A stretch of 64,000 nt of DNA from NCBI RefSeq assembly GCF_020103695.1, contig NZ_JAHXBF010000040.1, forward strand, positions 37,626 through 101,625, read 5' to 3'. How positions within the stretch are numbered: the first letter of the stretch is position 1; the number at the start of each line of letters is the position of its first letter. Below the pieces are notes generated by a model. That model made no database searches. It was given only the letters and a program-made list of their open reading frames with translations, and was not told the DNA's origin. This stretch comes from Hyalangium versicolor (GTDB taxonomy: Bacteria; Myxococcota; Myxococcia; Myxococcales; Myxococcaceae). Positions 26,601 through 35,822 of the stretch are shown piece after piece. The translations under genes were made by a program, and so were the position numbers.

Positions 26601-29600
26601 GGTCAGCACGTCCATCTTCCCGTCTCCATCCACGTCCCACACCACCAGGGCCGAGGAGGGGAATCCCACGGTGACGGGCGTTGCGGCTGCGAACGAGCCG
26701 GCGCCATCACCCAGCAGAACCTGAAGATCATTGGAGGTGGCGCTGCCCACCACGATGTCCGTCTTCCCGTCATTGTTCAGGTCCGCGCGAGCCACCAGGC
26801 CCGGCGCGGTGCCCGCGGGCACGAGGCCCGGTGCGGCGAACTGCATGCCGTTGGCCATGACGACACCGTTGATGTAGCCGCTGCTGGGCAGCGCGCCCTG
26901 CACCTGGGCGGTGATGCGCATGCGGATGGTCGCGGTGGACGAGGGTAGATCCGCGGTGCTGTTCCAGAGGAACGTGTGCGTGACGCCGGTGGGCGAGGTG
27001 GCCACGCCCTGCACGCCCGAGCCGGTGGAGGAGCCCGCCTGGGTGGCGCGCTTGAAGACGCCGTTGTCCTCGTACTCGACAATGACGTCGGCGCGAGAGG
27101 AGGCCGCCTGGGTCAACGTGTACTGGAGCGTCGCGCAGCTCGAGGCCGTGCTGCCCACCAGCACCGGGTTGATCACCTGGGCGGGAGGCCGCAGGAAGGT
27201 GACTGTGGCGATGCCCGTCTTGCCCGCGCCTGTGGCGGTCACCGTCTTGACGCCCGTGACGGTGGAGCTCAGGCCGGCGATGCGCTGGCCGTTGACATCC
27301 GTGTTGCCGTCTCCCGGGTTGAAGATGTTGCCCGAGCCCGTCGCGGTGAAGGTGATGGCCACGTTGGGCACGCGGTTGCCGAAGGAGTCCTCGACGGTGG
27401 CCGTCAGCGTCGTCTTGTCCGTGCCGTTGGCCTCCAACTGCGTGGGCACGGCCACCAGGTTGAGGGTTGAGACAGGGCCCGCCACGAAGGTGACGGTGGC
27501 GGTCGGCAGCGTGAGCGAAGCCGCCGTGGCGTCGACGTTCTTCACCTCCGCCGTGGTGGAGCGCAGCTTCGCGACGAACTTGCCATCCGTGCCGGAGGTG
27601 CCGCTGGACGCAGTGAGCGTGTTGTTCACGCCCGAGACGGCGAGGACCACCGACTGATTCGACACCGGGTTGCCGTAGGAGTCCTTCACGGTGACGGTGA
27701 TGGTGGCCTCGGCGACGTTGTCCGCCGCCAGACTGGCGGGAGCCACCGTGAGCGTGGAGGTCAGCAGAGAGGGTGTGCCGGCGATGACACTGAACAGCCC
27801 ACTCACGCCATCGCTCAGGCCCACCGAGGTGGCCCGCAGCGAGTAGCCGGTGCCGGCCTGCCGGACGAACAGGTCATCGAAGGTGGCCATACCAGCGACC
27901 GCCGCCCGAGACACGGTGCCGCCCAGGGTGGCGCCGCTGGACGTCGGTTCCACTGCGAGCGCGATCGTGGCGGTGGAGCCGGTCGCCCGGTTGCCCTGGG
28001 CATCGAGCACCTCCACCTGCACCGAGGGCACCATCGTCTGCCCGGCGCCCACGGCGAGGGGCGGCTCGGTGTGGAAGCGCAGGCTCACGGGCGGGCCGGG
28101 GATGAACGTCACCTGCGGCTGCTGCGCGATGGGATTGCCGTTGAGCGTGGCGGAGACGGTCTTGATCTCCGCCATGATGGACTTGAGCGTGGCGGAGAAG
28201 GTGCCATCCGCGGCCGTGGGGCCGCTGGTGCTCGACAGGATGTTGTCGCTGCCCGTGACGGCGAGGCTCACCGCCTGGCCCGACACCGGGTTGCCAAAGG
28301 CATCCCTGACGGTGACGGTGATGGTGGTGAAGTCCAGGTTGTCGGCGGCGACGGTGCTCTTGCTGAGCGTGACGGTGGTCTGCGGGAGCGACGGAACATC
28401 CGCGACGATGTTGAACGGGTTGCTGACGGCGGACGTAAGGCCCGGAGCCGTGGCGCGCAGGGTGTAGCCGGTGCCCGCCTTCTGGATGAAGAGATCGCCA
28501 AAGCTGGCCACGCCCGAGGCCGTGATGCGAGTCCCAGTGCCTCCGAGCGTGGCGCCGCTGGACGTCGGCTCGAGCACGAGCGTCACGCTGACGTTGGGCG
28601 AGGAGACGCGGTTGCCCTGGGCATCGAGCGCCTCCACATCGATCGCGGGCGCCAGGACCTGCCCCGCAACCGTCTGCGTGGGCGGCTGGGTGACGAAGGC
28701 GAGCTTCACGGCGGGGCCGGGGACAAACGTCACCTGCGGCTGCGGAGAGACGGCCGTGCCATTCACGGTGGCGGAGATCGTCTTGGCCTCGGCCTTGGTG
28801 GACTTGAGCGTGGCGCTGAAGATGCCATTCGTGCCCGTGGAGCCGCTGGCTGCGGACAGCGTGTTGCCGCTGCCCGTGACGGTGAAGGCCACGGCCTGGG
28901 CGGACACCGGGTTGTCGAAGGCATCGCGCACGGTCACCGTGACGGTGGTGAAGTCCGTGTTGTCGGCGGTGACGGTGTTCTTGCTGATCTCCACGAGGGT
29001 CCTCGTGAGATCCACCGATCCGGCGACGATGTTGAACGGGGTACTGACCGCATCGGTGAGGCCCGTGGCGGTGGCGCGCAGCGTGTAGGCGGTGCCTGCC
29101 TTCCGCACGCTCAGGTCACTGAAGCTGACCAGGCCCGAGACCACGGCCTTCGTGGTGGTGCCGCTCAGGGTGGCGCCACTGGCCGCCGGCTCCAGCGCCA
29201 GCATCACGCTGAGCGTGGACGAGGTGACGCGGTTGCCCTGGGCATCGAGCACCTCCACCTGCACGGCGGGAGTCATCGTCTGCCCGGCGCCAGTCTGCGC
29301 GGGCGGCTGGACGACGAAGGCCAGCTTGGCGGCGGGCCCTGGCACGAACGTCACCTGCGGTTGCGCCGTGGCAGCCGTGCCATTCACGGTGGCGGAGACG
29401 GTCTTGACCTCGGCCTTGATGGACTTGAGCGTGGCGGTGAACGTGCCGTTCGTGCCTGTGGTGCCGCTGGTCGGCACCAGCGTGTTGTTGGTGCCCGAGG
29501 CCGTGAGGGCCACGGCCTGACCGGACACCGGGTTGTCGAAGGAGTCCCGCGACGTGACCGTGATGGTGGTGGAGTCCGTGCCATCGGCCGTCACCGTGGC

Positions 29601-32600
29601 CTTGCTGACCTCCACGAGGGTCCTCGAGAGATCCACGGGCCCGGCGGTGATGTTGAAGAGCGAGCTGACCGCATCGGTGAGGCCCGTGGCGGTAGCGCGC
29701 AGCGTGTAGCCCGTGCCCGTCTTCTGCACCTTCAGGTCGCTAAAGCTGGCCACGCCCGAAGCGAGCGCCTTGGTGGTGGTGCCACCAAGCGTGGCGCCAC
29801 TGGCCACCGGCTCGATCGCCAGCGTCACACTGAGCGTGGATGAAGTGACCCGATTGCCCTGGGCATCCAGCGCCTCCACCTGCACGGCGGGAGTCATCGT
29901 CTGCCCAGCGCCGGTCGACGTGGGCGGTTGGACCACGAAGGCCAACCGGGTGGCAGGACCCGCAACGAACGTCACCTGAGGCTGCGACGAGACCGGAGAG
30001 CTGTTCAACGTGGCGGAGACGGTCTTGACCTCGGCCTTGATGGACTTGAGCGTGGCGGTGAACGTGCCATTCGTGCCCGTGGTGCCACTGGCCGCCGATA
30101 GTGTGTTGCTGGTGCCCGACACAGCCAGGCCCACCGTCTGGCCGGACACCGGGTTGTCGAAAGAGTCCCGCGACGTCACGGTGATGGTGGTGGAGTCCGT
30201 GCCATCCGCCGTCACCGTGGTCTTGCTCACCTGGACGAGCGTCCTCGTGAGGTCCACAGTTCCGGCGGTGATGTCGAAGGCCGTGCTGACCGCGTCCGTG
30301 AGGCCCGCGGAAGTGGCGCGCAGCGTGTAGTTCGTGCCCGCCTTCTGCACATTCAGATCACCGAAGCTGGCCAGTCCCGCAGCCAGCGCCTTGGTGGTGG
30401 TGCCTCCGAGCGTGGCGCCACTGGCCACCGGCTCCAGCGTCAGCGCAACATTGGCGCTGGCGGAAGTCACCCGGTTGCCTTGGGCATCCCGCGCCTCGAC
30501 CTGTACCGCAGGCGCCAGCGTCTGTCCGGCCACCGTCTGAGTCGGCGGCTGGACGACGAAGGCCAATTGGGTGGCCGTGCCTGCGACAAACGTCACCTGC
30601 GGCTGCGGAGAGACCGCCGTGCCATTCACGGTGGCGGAGACGGTCTTGCTCTCCGCCTTGGTGGACTTGAGTGTGGCGCTGAAAGTGCCGTTCGTGTCCG
30701 TGCTGCCGCTGGCCGCTGACAGCGTGTTGTTGGTGCCCGACACCGTCAGGCCCACAGCCTGGTTCGAAACCGGGTTGTCGAAGGAGTCCCGGGACGTCAC
30801 GGTGATGGTCGTGAAGTCCGCTCCATCGGCCGTCACCGTGGTCTTGCTCACCTGGACGAGCGTCCTCGTGAGGTCCACAGTTCCGGCGGTGATGGCGAAG
30901 GCCGTGCTGACCGCGTCCGTGAGACCTGCTGAGGTGGCGCGCAGCGTGTAGTTCGTGCCCGCCTTCTGCACATTCAGGTCACTGAAGCTGACCAGACCCG
31001 CAGCCAGCGCCTTGGTGGTGGTGCCTCCGAGCGTGGCGCCGCTGGCCACCGGCTCCAGCGTCAGCGTGATGTTGGCGCTGGCGGAAGTCACCCGGTTGCC
31101 CTGAACATCGAGCACCTCGACCTGTACCGCAGGCGCCAGCGTCTGTCCGGCCACCGTCTGTGAGGGTGGATGGACCACGAATGACAGCTTGGAGGCCGTA
31201 CCTGCAACGAACGTCACTTGCGGCTGCGGCGAGACCGCCGTGCCATTCAGCGTGGCGGCGATCGTCTTGACCTCGGCCTTGATGGACTTGAGCGTGGCGC
31301 TGAACGTGCCATCCGCGACCGTGTTGCCGCTGGCCACCGACAACGTGTTGCCGGTGCCAGACACCGTCAGGCCCACAGCTTGGTTCGAAACCGGGTTGTC
31401 GAAGGAGTCCCGCGACGTCACGGTGATGGTGGTGAAGTCCGCGCCATCCGCCGTCACCGTGGTCTTGCTCACCTGGACGAGCGTCCTCGTGAGGTCCACA
31501 GTTCCGGCGGTGATGTTGAAGAGCGTGCTGACCGCATCGGTGAGGCCCGAGGCGGTGGCGCGCAGCGTGTAGCCCGTGCCCGCCTTTTGCACGTTCAGAT
31601 CGCTGAAGCTGACCAGACCCGCAGCCAGCGCCTTGGTCGTGGTGCCGCCGAGCGTGGCGCCGCTGGCCACTGGCTCGAGCGTCAGCGTGACGTTGGCGCT
31701 AGCAGAAGCGACCCGGTTGCCCTGGGCATCCAATGCCTCCACCTGCACGGCGGGAGTCATCGTCTGCCCAGCGCCGGTCGACGTGGGCGGTTGGACCACG
31801 AAAGCCAACCGGGTAGCCGTGCCCGAGACGAACGTCACCTGCGGCTGCGACGAGACCGGAGAGCTGTTCAGCGTGGCGGAGACGGTCTTGCTCTCCGCCT
31901 TGGTGGACTTGAGCGTGGCGGTAAACGTGCCATTCGTACCCGTGGTGCCAGTGGTCGGCGCCAGCGTGTTGAAGGTGCCTGACACAGCCAAGCCCACCGT
32001 CTGGCCGGACACCGGGTTGTCGAAGGAGTCCCGGGACGTCACGGTGATGGTGGTGAAGTCCGCGCCATCCGCCGTCACCGTGGTCTTGCTCACCTGGACG
32101 AGCGTCCGCGTGAGATCCACCGGCCCAGCCGTGATGTCGAAGGCCGTGCTGACCGCGTCAGTGAGGCCCGCAGCTGTGGCGCGCAGCGTGTAGCCCGTCC
32201 CTGCCTTCTGCACATTCAGATCACTGAAGCTGACCAGCCCAGAAGCCAGCGCCTTCGTCGTGGTGCCACCGAGTGTGGCGCCACTGGCCACCGGCCCCAG
32301 CGTCAGCGTGACGTTGGCGCTGGCGGAAGTCACCCGGTTGCCCTGGGCATCGAGTACCTCGACCTGCACCGCAGGAGCCAGGGTCTGTCCGGCCACCGTC
32401 TGCGTGGGCGGTTGGACCACGAACGACAGCCGCGAACCCGAGCCCGAGACGAACGTCACCTGCGGCTGCGGCGAGACCGCCGTGCCATTCACGGTGGCGG
32501 TGATCGTCTTGACCTCGGCCTTGGAGGACTTGAGCGTGGCGCTGAACGTGCCGTTCGTGCCTGTGTTGCCGCTGGCCACCGATAGCGTGTTGAGGGTGCC

Positions 32601-35330
32601 AGACACCGTCAGGCCCACAGCCTGGTTCGAAACCGGGTTGTCGAAGGAGTCCCGAGACGTCACGGTGATGGTCGTGAAGTCCGCTCCATCGGCCGTCACC
32701 GTGGTCTTGCTCACCTGGACAAGCGTCCTCGTGAGATCCACCGGCCCGGCGGTGATGTCGAAGGCCGTACTGACCGCGTCGGTGAGGCCCACGGAAGTGG
32801 CGCGCAGCGTGTAGCCCGTACCCGCCTTCTGCACATTCAGATCACTGAAGCTGACCAGTCCCGCGGCCAGAGCCTTGGTGGTGGTGCCTCCGAGCGTGGC
32901 GCCGCTGGCCACCGGCTCCAGCTTCAACGTGACGTTGGCGCTAGTCGAGGTGACGCGGTTGCCCTGGGCATCGAGCACCTCCACCTGCACTTCAGGCGTC
33001 ATCGCCTGCCCGGCCACCGTTTGCGCGGGCGGATGGACGACAAACGCCAGCCGCGAACCCGAGCCCGAGACGAACGTCACCTGCGGCTGCGGCGAGACCG
33101 CCGTGCCATTCAGCGTGGCGGAGACGGTCTTGACCTCGGCCTTCGTGGACTTGAGCGTGGAACTGAACGTGCCATCCGAACCCGTGTTGCCGCTGGCCGC
33201 CGACAGCGTGTTGCTGGTGCCCGACACCGTCAGCCCCACGGCCTGGTTCGAGACCGCGTTGTCGAAGGAGTCCCGGGACGTGACTTTGATGGTGGTCGAG
33301 TCCGTGCCATCGGCCGTCACCGTGGCCTTGCTGACCTCGACAAGAGTCCGCGAGAGGTCCACCGGTCCAGCGCTGACATCGAACACCGTGCTGACGGCAT
33401 CGAAGAGGCCCGTGGCGGTGGCGCGCAGCGTGTAGCCCGTCCCCGCCTTCTGCACATTCAAGTCACTGAAGTCGACCAGGCCCGAAACCAGCGTCTTCGT
33501 CGTGGTGCCGCCGAGCGTGGCGCCACTGGCCACCGGCTCGAGAACAAGCGTGACGTTGGCATTGGCCGAAGTGACGCGGTTGCCCTGGGGGTCGAGCACC
33601 TCCACCTGCACCGCGGGCGCCAGGGTCTGCCCGGCCACCGTCTGCGTGGGCGGCTGGACCACGAAGGACAGCCGCGAAGCCGTGGCCGAGACGAAGTTCA
33701 CCTGCGGCTGCGGAGACACCGCCGAGCCATTCAGCGTGGCGGAGACCGTCTTGAGCTCGGCCTTGGTGGACTTGAGCGTGGCGCTGAAGGTGCCATCCGA
33801 GCCCGAAGTGCCATTGTCCGCCGACAGCGTGTTGCTGGTGCCCGACACCGACAGCCCCACGGCCTGGCCCGACACCGGGTTGTCGAAGGCGTCGCGAGAC
33901 GTGACCGTGATGGTGGTGAAGTCCGAGTCATCGGCCGTCACCGTGCCCTTGCTCACCTGGACGAGCGTCCTCGTGAGGTCCACCGGCCCCGCGACGATCG
34001 TGAACGAGTTGCTCAGCGCCTCCGTGACGCCCGACGCGGTGGCGCGCAGCGTGTAGCCGGCGCCGGCCTTCTTCACATTCAAGTCACCGAAGCTGACCGC
34101 CCCCGAGACCAGGGCCTTGGTGACGGTGCCCCCAAGGGTGGCGCCGCTGGTCGTCGGCTCCAGCTCGAGCGTGACGTTGAAGCTGGCCGAGTTGACGCGG
34201 TTGCCCTGGGCATCGAGCGCCTGCACCTCCACCGCGGGAGCCATCGTCTGCCCCGCCACGGTCTGCACGGGCGGCTGGACGACGAAGACGAGCTGATCCG
34301 CCGTCCCCGAGGTGAACGTCACCTGCGGCGTGGGCGGAGCGACGACGCCGTTCACCGTCGCCTGGATCGTCTTGACCTCCGCCGTCGTGGAGCTCAGCGT
34401 CGCGGTGACGGTGCCATCCGCTCCCGAGGTGGAACCGGACGGCGTCAGCGTGTTGTCGGAACCCGTGCTCGAGATGTCCACCGCCTGGCTCGGCACCGGG
34501 TTGTCGAACGCATCCCTCACGGTGACGGTGATGACGGTGAAGTCCGTGCCGTCCGCCACCACGCCGCTCTTGCTCACCTCGACGAGGGTCTTCGTGGGGT
34601 CCGCGGGGCCCGCGGTGACATCGAACGGCGTGCTCGTCGCGGACACGAGCCCCGGCCCGCTGGCCACCAGCGTGTAGCCCACGCCGGCGCGCGTCACTGC
34701 CAGGTCATCGAAGCTCGCCTCACCCTCCAAAGTCGCGCGCGTCGCGGTGCCGCCCAGCGTGGCACCACTGGCCGCAGGCTCCAGCGTCAGCGTCACATCC
34801 ACCGGGGCCGTCACCACGTTGCCCTGGGCATCCAGCACCCGCAGATGCACGGCCGGCGCGAACACCTCTCCCGCACGCACCGAGCCCGGCGGCTGGGTGA
34901 CGAACTCGAGACGCGACGCGTCACCCGCAACGAACGTCACGTCCGGGTGCTGCGTCAGCTCCACCGTCCTGTCACCACTGCCCACCACCACCGTCAGCGT
35001 CTTCGTCTCGGCCCGCGTGGAGGCGATGGAGCCCTGCGTCAAACCGCTGGAATCCGTCACGGGCGGCTGCGTCAGCGTGTTTCCCGAGCCCGTCGCGGTG
35101 AAGGACACCGCCACCCCCGAGAGCACGCGATCATTGCGGTCTCGCACCGTCACCTTCACGAGTGCCACCGACACCCCGTCCGCGGCCACCCCGGTGTCCG
35201 GTACGACTTCCACCGTCGAGTGGGTGGCATCGGGCTCGCCTCGGGTGGCGCCCACGTTCACCGGGGTACTGCCATCAATACATCCGGTGAAGGCCAGCAA
35301 CAGCAGCGCGAGAGACAGACGCGTGGACAC
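23661..35330 (-). CDS. Giant repeat lipoprotein: bacterial Ig-like modules + FG-GAP/VCBS repeats
   Basis: 3889 residues. The N-terminus MSTRLSLALLLLAFTGC is a lipoprotein signal (Cys 17). Residues ~40-2710 are 14 Big_1-type Ig modules (TADGADFTTITVTSRDSFDNPVS...), 12 of them followed by a second Ig-like module (PPTQTVAGQTLAPAVQVEVLDAQGNRV...). This gives a paired repeat of about 195 residues. A linker (ASSCATLQYTLTQAASSRADV...) leads to about 1000 residues of FG-GAP/VCBS repeats with 21 Ca-binding-type motifs (DLNNDGKTDIVVG, DVDGDGKMDVLTG, and so on). It is likely a surface adhesin, stalk plus propeller. Adjacent repeats are nearly identical in DNA, so copy number may vary. It is the only gene of its transcription unit. 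Confidence 0.92.
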   Translation of the reverse strand: MSTRLSLALLLLAFTGCIDGSTPVNVGATRGEPDATHSTVEVVPDTGVAADGVSVALVKVTVRDRNDRVLSGVAVSFTATGSGNTLTQPPVTDSSGLTQGSIASTRAETKTLTVVVGSGDRTVELTQHPDVTFVAGDASRLEFVTQPPGSVRAGEVFAPAVHLRVLDAQGNVVTAPVDVTLTLEPAASGATLGGTATRATLEGEASFDDLAVTRAGVGYTLVASGPGLVSATSTPFDVTAGPADPTKTLVEVSKSGVVADGTDFTVITVTVRDAFDNPVPSQAVDISSTGSDNTLTPSGSTSGADGTVTATLSSTTAEVKTIQATVNGVVAPPTPQVTFTSGTADQLVFVVQPPVQTVAGQTMAPAVEVQALDAQGNRVNSASFNVTLELEPTTSGATLGGTVTKALVSGAVSFGDLNVKKAGAGYTLRATASGVTEALSNSFTIVAGPVDLTRTLVQVSKGTVTADDSDFTTITVTSRDAFDNPVSGQAVGLSVSGTSNTLSADNGTSGSDGTFSATLKSTKAELKTVSATLNGSAVSPQPQVNFVSATASRLSFVVQPPTQTVAGQTLAPAVQVEVLDPQGNRVTSANANVTLVLEPVASGATLGGTTTKTLVSGLVDFSDLNVQKAGTGYTLRATATGLFDAVSTVFDVSAGPVDLSRTLVEVSKATVTADGTDSTTIKVTSRDSFDNAVSNQAVGLTVSGTSNTLSAASGNTGSDGTFSSTLKSTKAEVKTVSATLNGTAVSPQPQVTFVSGSGSRLAFVVHPPAQTVAGQAMTPEVQVEVLDAQGNRVTSTSANVTLKLEPVASGATLGGTTTKALAAGLVSFSDLNVQKAGTGYTLRATSVGLTDAVSTAFDITAGPVDLTRTLVQVSKTTVTADGADFTTITVTSRDSFDNPVSNQAVGLTVSGTLNTLSVASGNTGTNGTFSATLKSSKAEVKTITATVNGTAVSPQPQVTFVSGSGSRLSFVVQPPTQTVAGQTLAPAVQVEVLDAQGNRVTSASANVTLTLGPVASGATLGGTTTKALASGLVSFSDLNVQKAGTGYTLRATAAGLTDAVSTAFDITAGPVDLTRTLVQVSKTTVTADGADFTTITVTSRDSFDNPVSGQTVGLAVSGTFNTLAPTTGTTGTNGTFTATLKSTKAESKTVSATLNSSPVSSQPQVTFVSGTATRLAFVVQPPTSTGAGQTMTPAVQVEALDAQGNRVASASANVTLTLEPVASGATLGGTTTKALAAGLVSFSDLNVQKAGTGYTLRATASGLTDAVSTLFNITAGTVDLTRTLVQVSKTTVTADGADFTTITVTSRDSFDNPVSNQAVGLTVSGTGNTLSVASGNTVADGTFSATLKSIKAEVKTIAATLNGTAVSPQPQVTFVAGTASKLSFVVHPPSQTVAGQTLAPAVQVEVLDVQGNRVTSASANITLTLEPVASGATLGGTTTKALAAGLVSFSDLNVQKAGTNYTLRATSAGLTDAVSTAFAITAGTVDLTRTLVQVSKTTVTADGADFTTITVTSRDSFDNPVSNQAVGLTVSGTNNTLSAASGSTDTNGTFSATLKSTKAESKTVSATVNGTAVSPQPQVTFVAGTATQLAFVVQPPTQTVAGQTLAPAVQVEARDAQGNRVTSASANVALTLEPVASGATLGGTTTKALAAGLASFGDLNVQKAGTNYTLRATSAGLTDAVSTAFDITAGTVDLTRTLVQVSKTTVTADGTDSTTITVTSRDSFDNPVSGQTVGLAVSGTSNTLSAASGTTGTNGTFTATLKSIKAEVKTVSATLNSSPVSSQPQVTFVAGPATRLAFVVQPPTSTGAGQTMTPAVQVEALDAQGNRVTSSTLSVTLAIEPVASGATLGGTTTKALASGVASFSDLKVQKTGTGYTLRATATGLTDAVSSLFNITAGPVDLSRTLVEVSKATVTADGTDSTTITVTSRDSFDNPVSGQAVALTASGTNNTLVPTSGTTGTNGTFTATLKSIKAEVKTVSATVNGTAATAQPQVTFVPGPAAKLAFVVQPPAQTGAGQTMTPAVQVEVLDAQGNRVTSSTLSVMLALEPAASGATLSGTTTKAVVSGLVSFSDLSVRKAGTAYTLRATATGLTDAVSTPFNIVAGSVDLTRTLVEISKNTVTADNTDFTTVTVTVRDAFDNPVSAQAVAFTVTGSGNTLSAASGSTGTNGIFSATLKSTKAEAKTISATVNGTAVSPQPQVTFVPGPAVKLAFVTQPPTQTVAGQVLAPAIDVEALDAQGNRVSSPNVSVTLVLEPTSSGATLGGTGTRITASGVASFGDLFIQKAGTGYTLRATAPGLTSAVSNPFNIVADVPSLPQTTVTLSKSTVAADNLDFTTITVTVRDAFGNPVSGQAVSLAVTGSDNILSSTSGPTAADGTFSATLKSIMAEIKTVSATLNGNPIAQQPQVTFIPGPPVSLRFHTEPPLAVGAGQTMVPSVQVEVLDAQGNRATGSTATIALAVEPTSSGATLGGTVSRAAVAGMATFDDLFVRQAGTGYSLRATSVGLSDGVSGLFSVIAGTPSLLTSTLTVAPASLAADNVAEATITVTVKDSYGNPVSNQSVVLAVSGVNNTLTASSGTSGTDGKFVAKLRSTTAEVKNVDATAASLTLPTATVTFVAGPVSTLNLVAVPTQLEANGTDKTTLTATVEDSFGNRVPNVAITFTATGSGNIFNPGDGNTDVNGQRIAGLSSTVTGVKTVTATGAGKTGIATVTFLRPPAQVINPVLVGSTASSCATLQYTLTQAASSRADVIVEYEDNGVFKRATQAGSSTGSGVQGVATSPTGVTHTFLWNSTADLPSSTATIRMRITAQVQGALPSSGYINGVVMANGMQFAAPGLVPAGTAPGLVARADLNNDGKTDIVVGSATSNDLQVLLGDGAGSFAAATPVTVGFPSSALVVWDVDGDGKMDVLTGGASNSNVYLLKGTGTGTFSAATVATTLQGPAAGLVVGDFNRDGKVDLIATSTAGTVEVALATTAGVFGAPTRTTVGGSPQAIATADLNLDARLDLIFVDPTQDVKVMLGTGSGTFGAVTPLGMGAGVTAHSVADLNKDARPDVVAALGASGTVRVARGNGDGTFSLQTAITTGGQPAGLAVVDMDEDSNRDVVVTGVGSDVLILSGKSDGSLNTTPRVTPAGGPATSVVVLDADRSGRQDIVAVRPASNGVAVLLSMQADRCEAALNAGLHLQVSPSPAASTVADLDGDGRPDLVVAVGGTTAGASALAVAKGRGNGSFSAFTTVSLGTTALNPQGVTTGDFNGDGRLDLVSANQSANTVSVLLDNGAGGYGTPATWNTGAGPKGMATADFDLDGKLDLVVANSTGSNVTVLYGNGDGTFPTSFNFNVGVSPQSLVVVDLNGDGKPDIATANFGGSSVTALRNNGGRSSTAFTSMGNTVAGYAPRAISAGDFNGDNKPDIVVVGNPSSVGAVSVMLGAGDGTLGSAATTSANPGTPEFKDPRGVVVGDFDQDGKLDVIAGNNTDVSVILLKGLGTGRFTIGSSTATGTGIVDMVGSDVDGDGLPDLVGTLTADNRVFVLRSKGIGLPGPTAYPLQSVSGAVTGRGVTVVDLNKDGKPDVLTTNRSTNKLSLLFGDGTGNFLLSSTAPAVGTAPSFATTGDIDRDGNTDVVVTNNNSSTPSISVLLGDGNGGLTKLATDLTYPVAPRSPLLVDFNSDGAPDLLACGNAVYLRLNTGGGTFANYTTNTVGGAPQSEVVADFNLDGRPDVAVTNNASSAAVGVLLGNGAGGFVTPAKTQGLSGAGVALATADFDRDGKPDLAVTVTASTGVYDVKVIKGRGDGTFDSTVWATLSFSAPSVAPEWIQATDFDGDGRADIAVSAPGVDAVIIWRGNGAGGFSAPSIWGSTDQAQAATLADVNGDGLVDVVNGGFSLLGVLPGR
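27190..35210 (-). repeat. Tandem ~590-bp coding repeat array in the giant adhesin gene
   Basis: About 12 paired Ig modules are encoded in tandem. The central copies (about 29.9-33.4 kb) share long identical runs, for example the complement of TTGCTCACCTGGAC followed by GAGCGTCCTCGTGAGGTCCAC, and GTGCCATTCACGGTGGCG. Copies near the 3' end (27-29 kb) and 5' end (34-35 kb) are more diverged, the pattern produced by unequal crossing-over or gene conversion in the middle of an array. It is prone to assembly collapse and phase- or length-variation. Confidence 0.8.
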
Positions 35331-35777
35331 GGGGACCTCAAGACGACGCCGGGCGGAACGGCCCCGCCCGGGGGAATGTCAGCGCCCTGGTATAGGGGAT
35401 CCGGGCGTTTACCTGAAGTTCTGCAATGATACTGCACACACGAGTGAACAACGGCATGCCTGCCTTACGGTTGGGCGGGCAGGCAGGTTTTGGATCCCGT
35501 GAAGGCAGATCATCGGCTCCCCCCTCCGACACCTGCCCTATTCCTCCTTTTAATGGAGGCTTCGGGGGAGCGCTCGTTTCTGACCTCGCTTCTGCACTCT
35601 GGGCCACCCAGGAGGCGTTTCCAGGATCAGAAGTACAGGTCCGCTACAGGGTGACACACGTCAGGCAGATGTGGGGAAGAGAGCCTCACGGGGCGTGGGA
35701 GCAGCGGCTCCAGGGCTCGAGAGCCGAGGAGCTCCGCGCTCACCTCGTCCGGTGGCTCGTGACTGCGGGTGACACGA
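35331..35777. other. Intergenic region of ~450 bp with nested inverted repeats
   Basis: No convincing gene. It holds the upstream region of the giant adhesin gene (minus, start 35330). Structure seen: GCTCCCCC (35516-35523) pairs with GGGGGAGC (35564-35571), enclosing CCTCC (35543-35547) and GGAGG (35555-35559). There is also GCCTGCC (35458-35464) with GGCAGGC (35478-35484). The plus-strand open frame from 35426 reads partly protein-like but runs on antisense into the redoxin gene, and I do not accept it. Confidence 0.5.
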
Positions 35778-35804
35778 GGGCCTCTGTCGAGAGGACAGAG
35801 GCCC
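35778..35804 (-). terminator. Perfect 11-bp hairpin after the redoxin gene
   Basis: GGGCCTCTGTC (35778-35788) and GACAGAGGCCC (35794-35804) form a perfect stem with loop GAGAG, 18 bp downstream of the redoxin stop (35823, minus). A T-run is lacking, but the length and position mark it as the end of the dsbD-redoxin unit. Confidence 0.65.
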
Positions 35805-35822
35805 GGACACGACAGGGACGGC

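Noticed and set aside
27190..35210. CRISPR-like repetition
   Set aside because: The repeats are ~590-bp in-frame coding units, not short repeats with unique spacers.
33021..35429. 802-codon plus-strand open frame opposite the giant adhesin
   Set aside because: Arg/His/Gly-rich antisense shadow that echoes the repeat pattern of the real gene.
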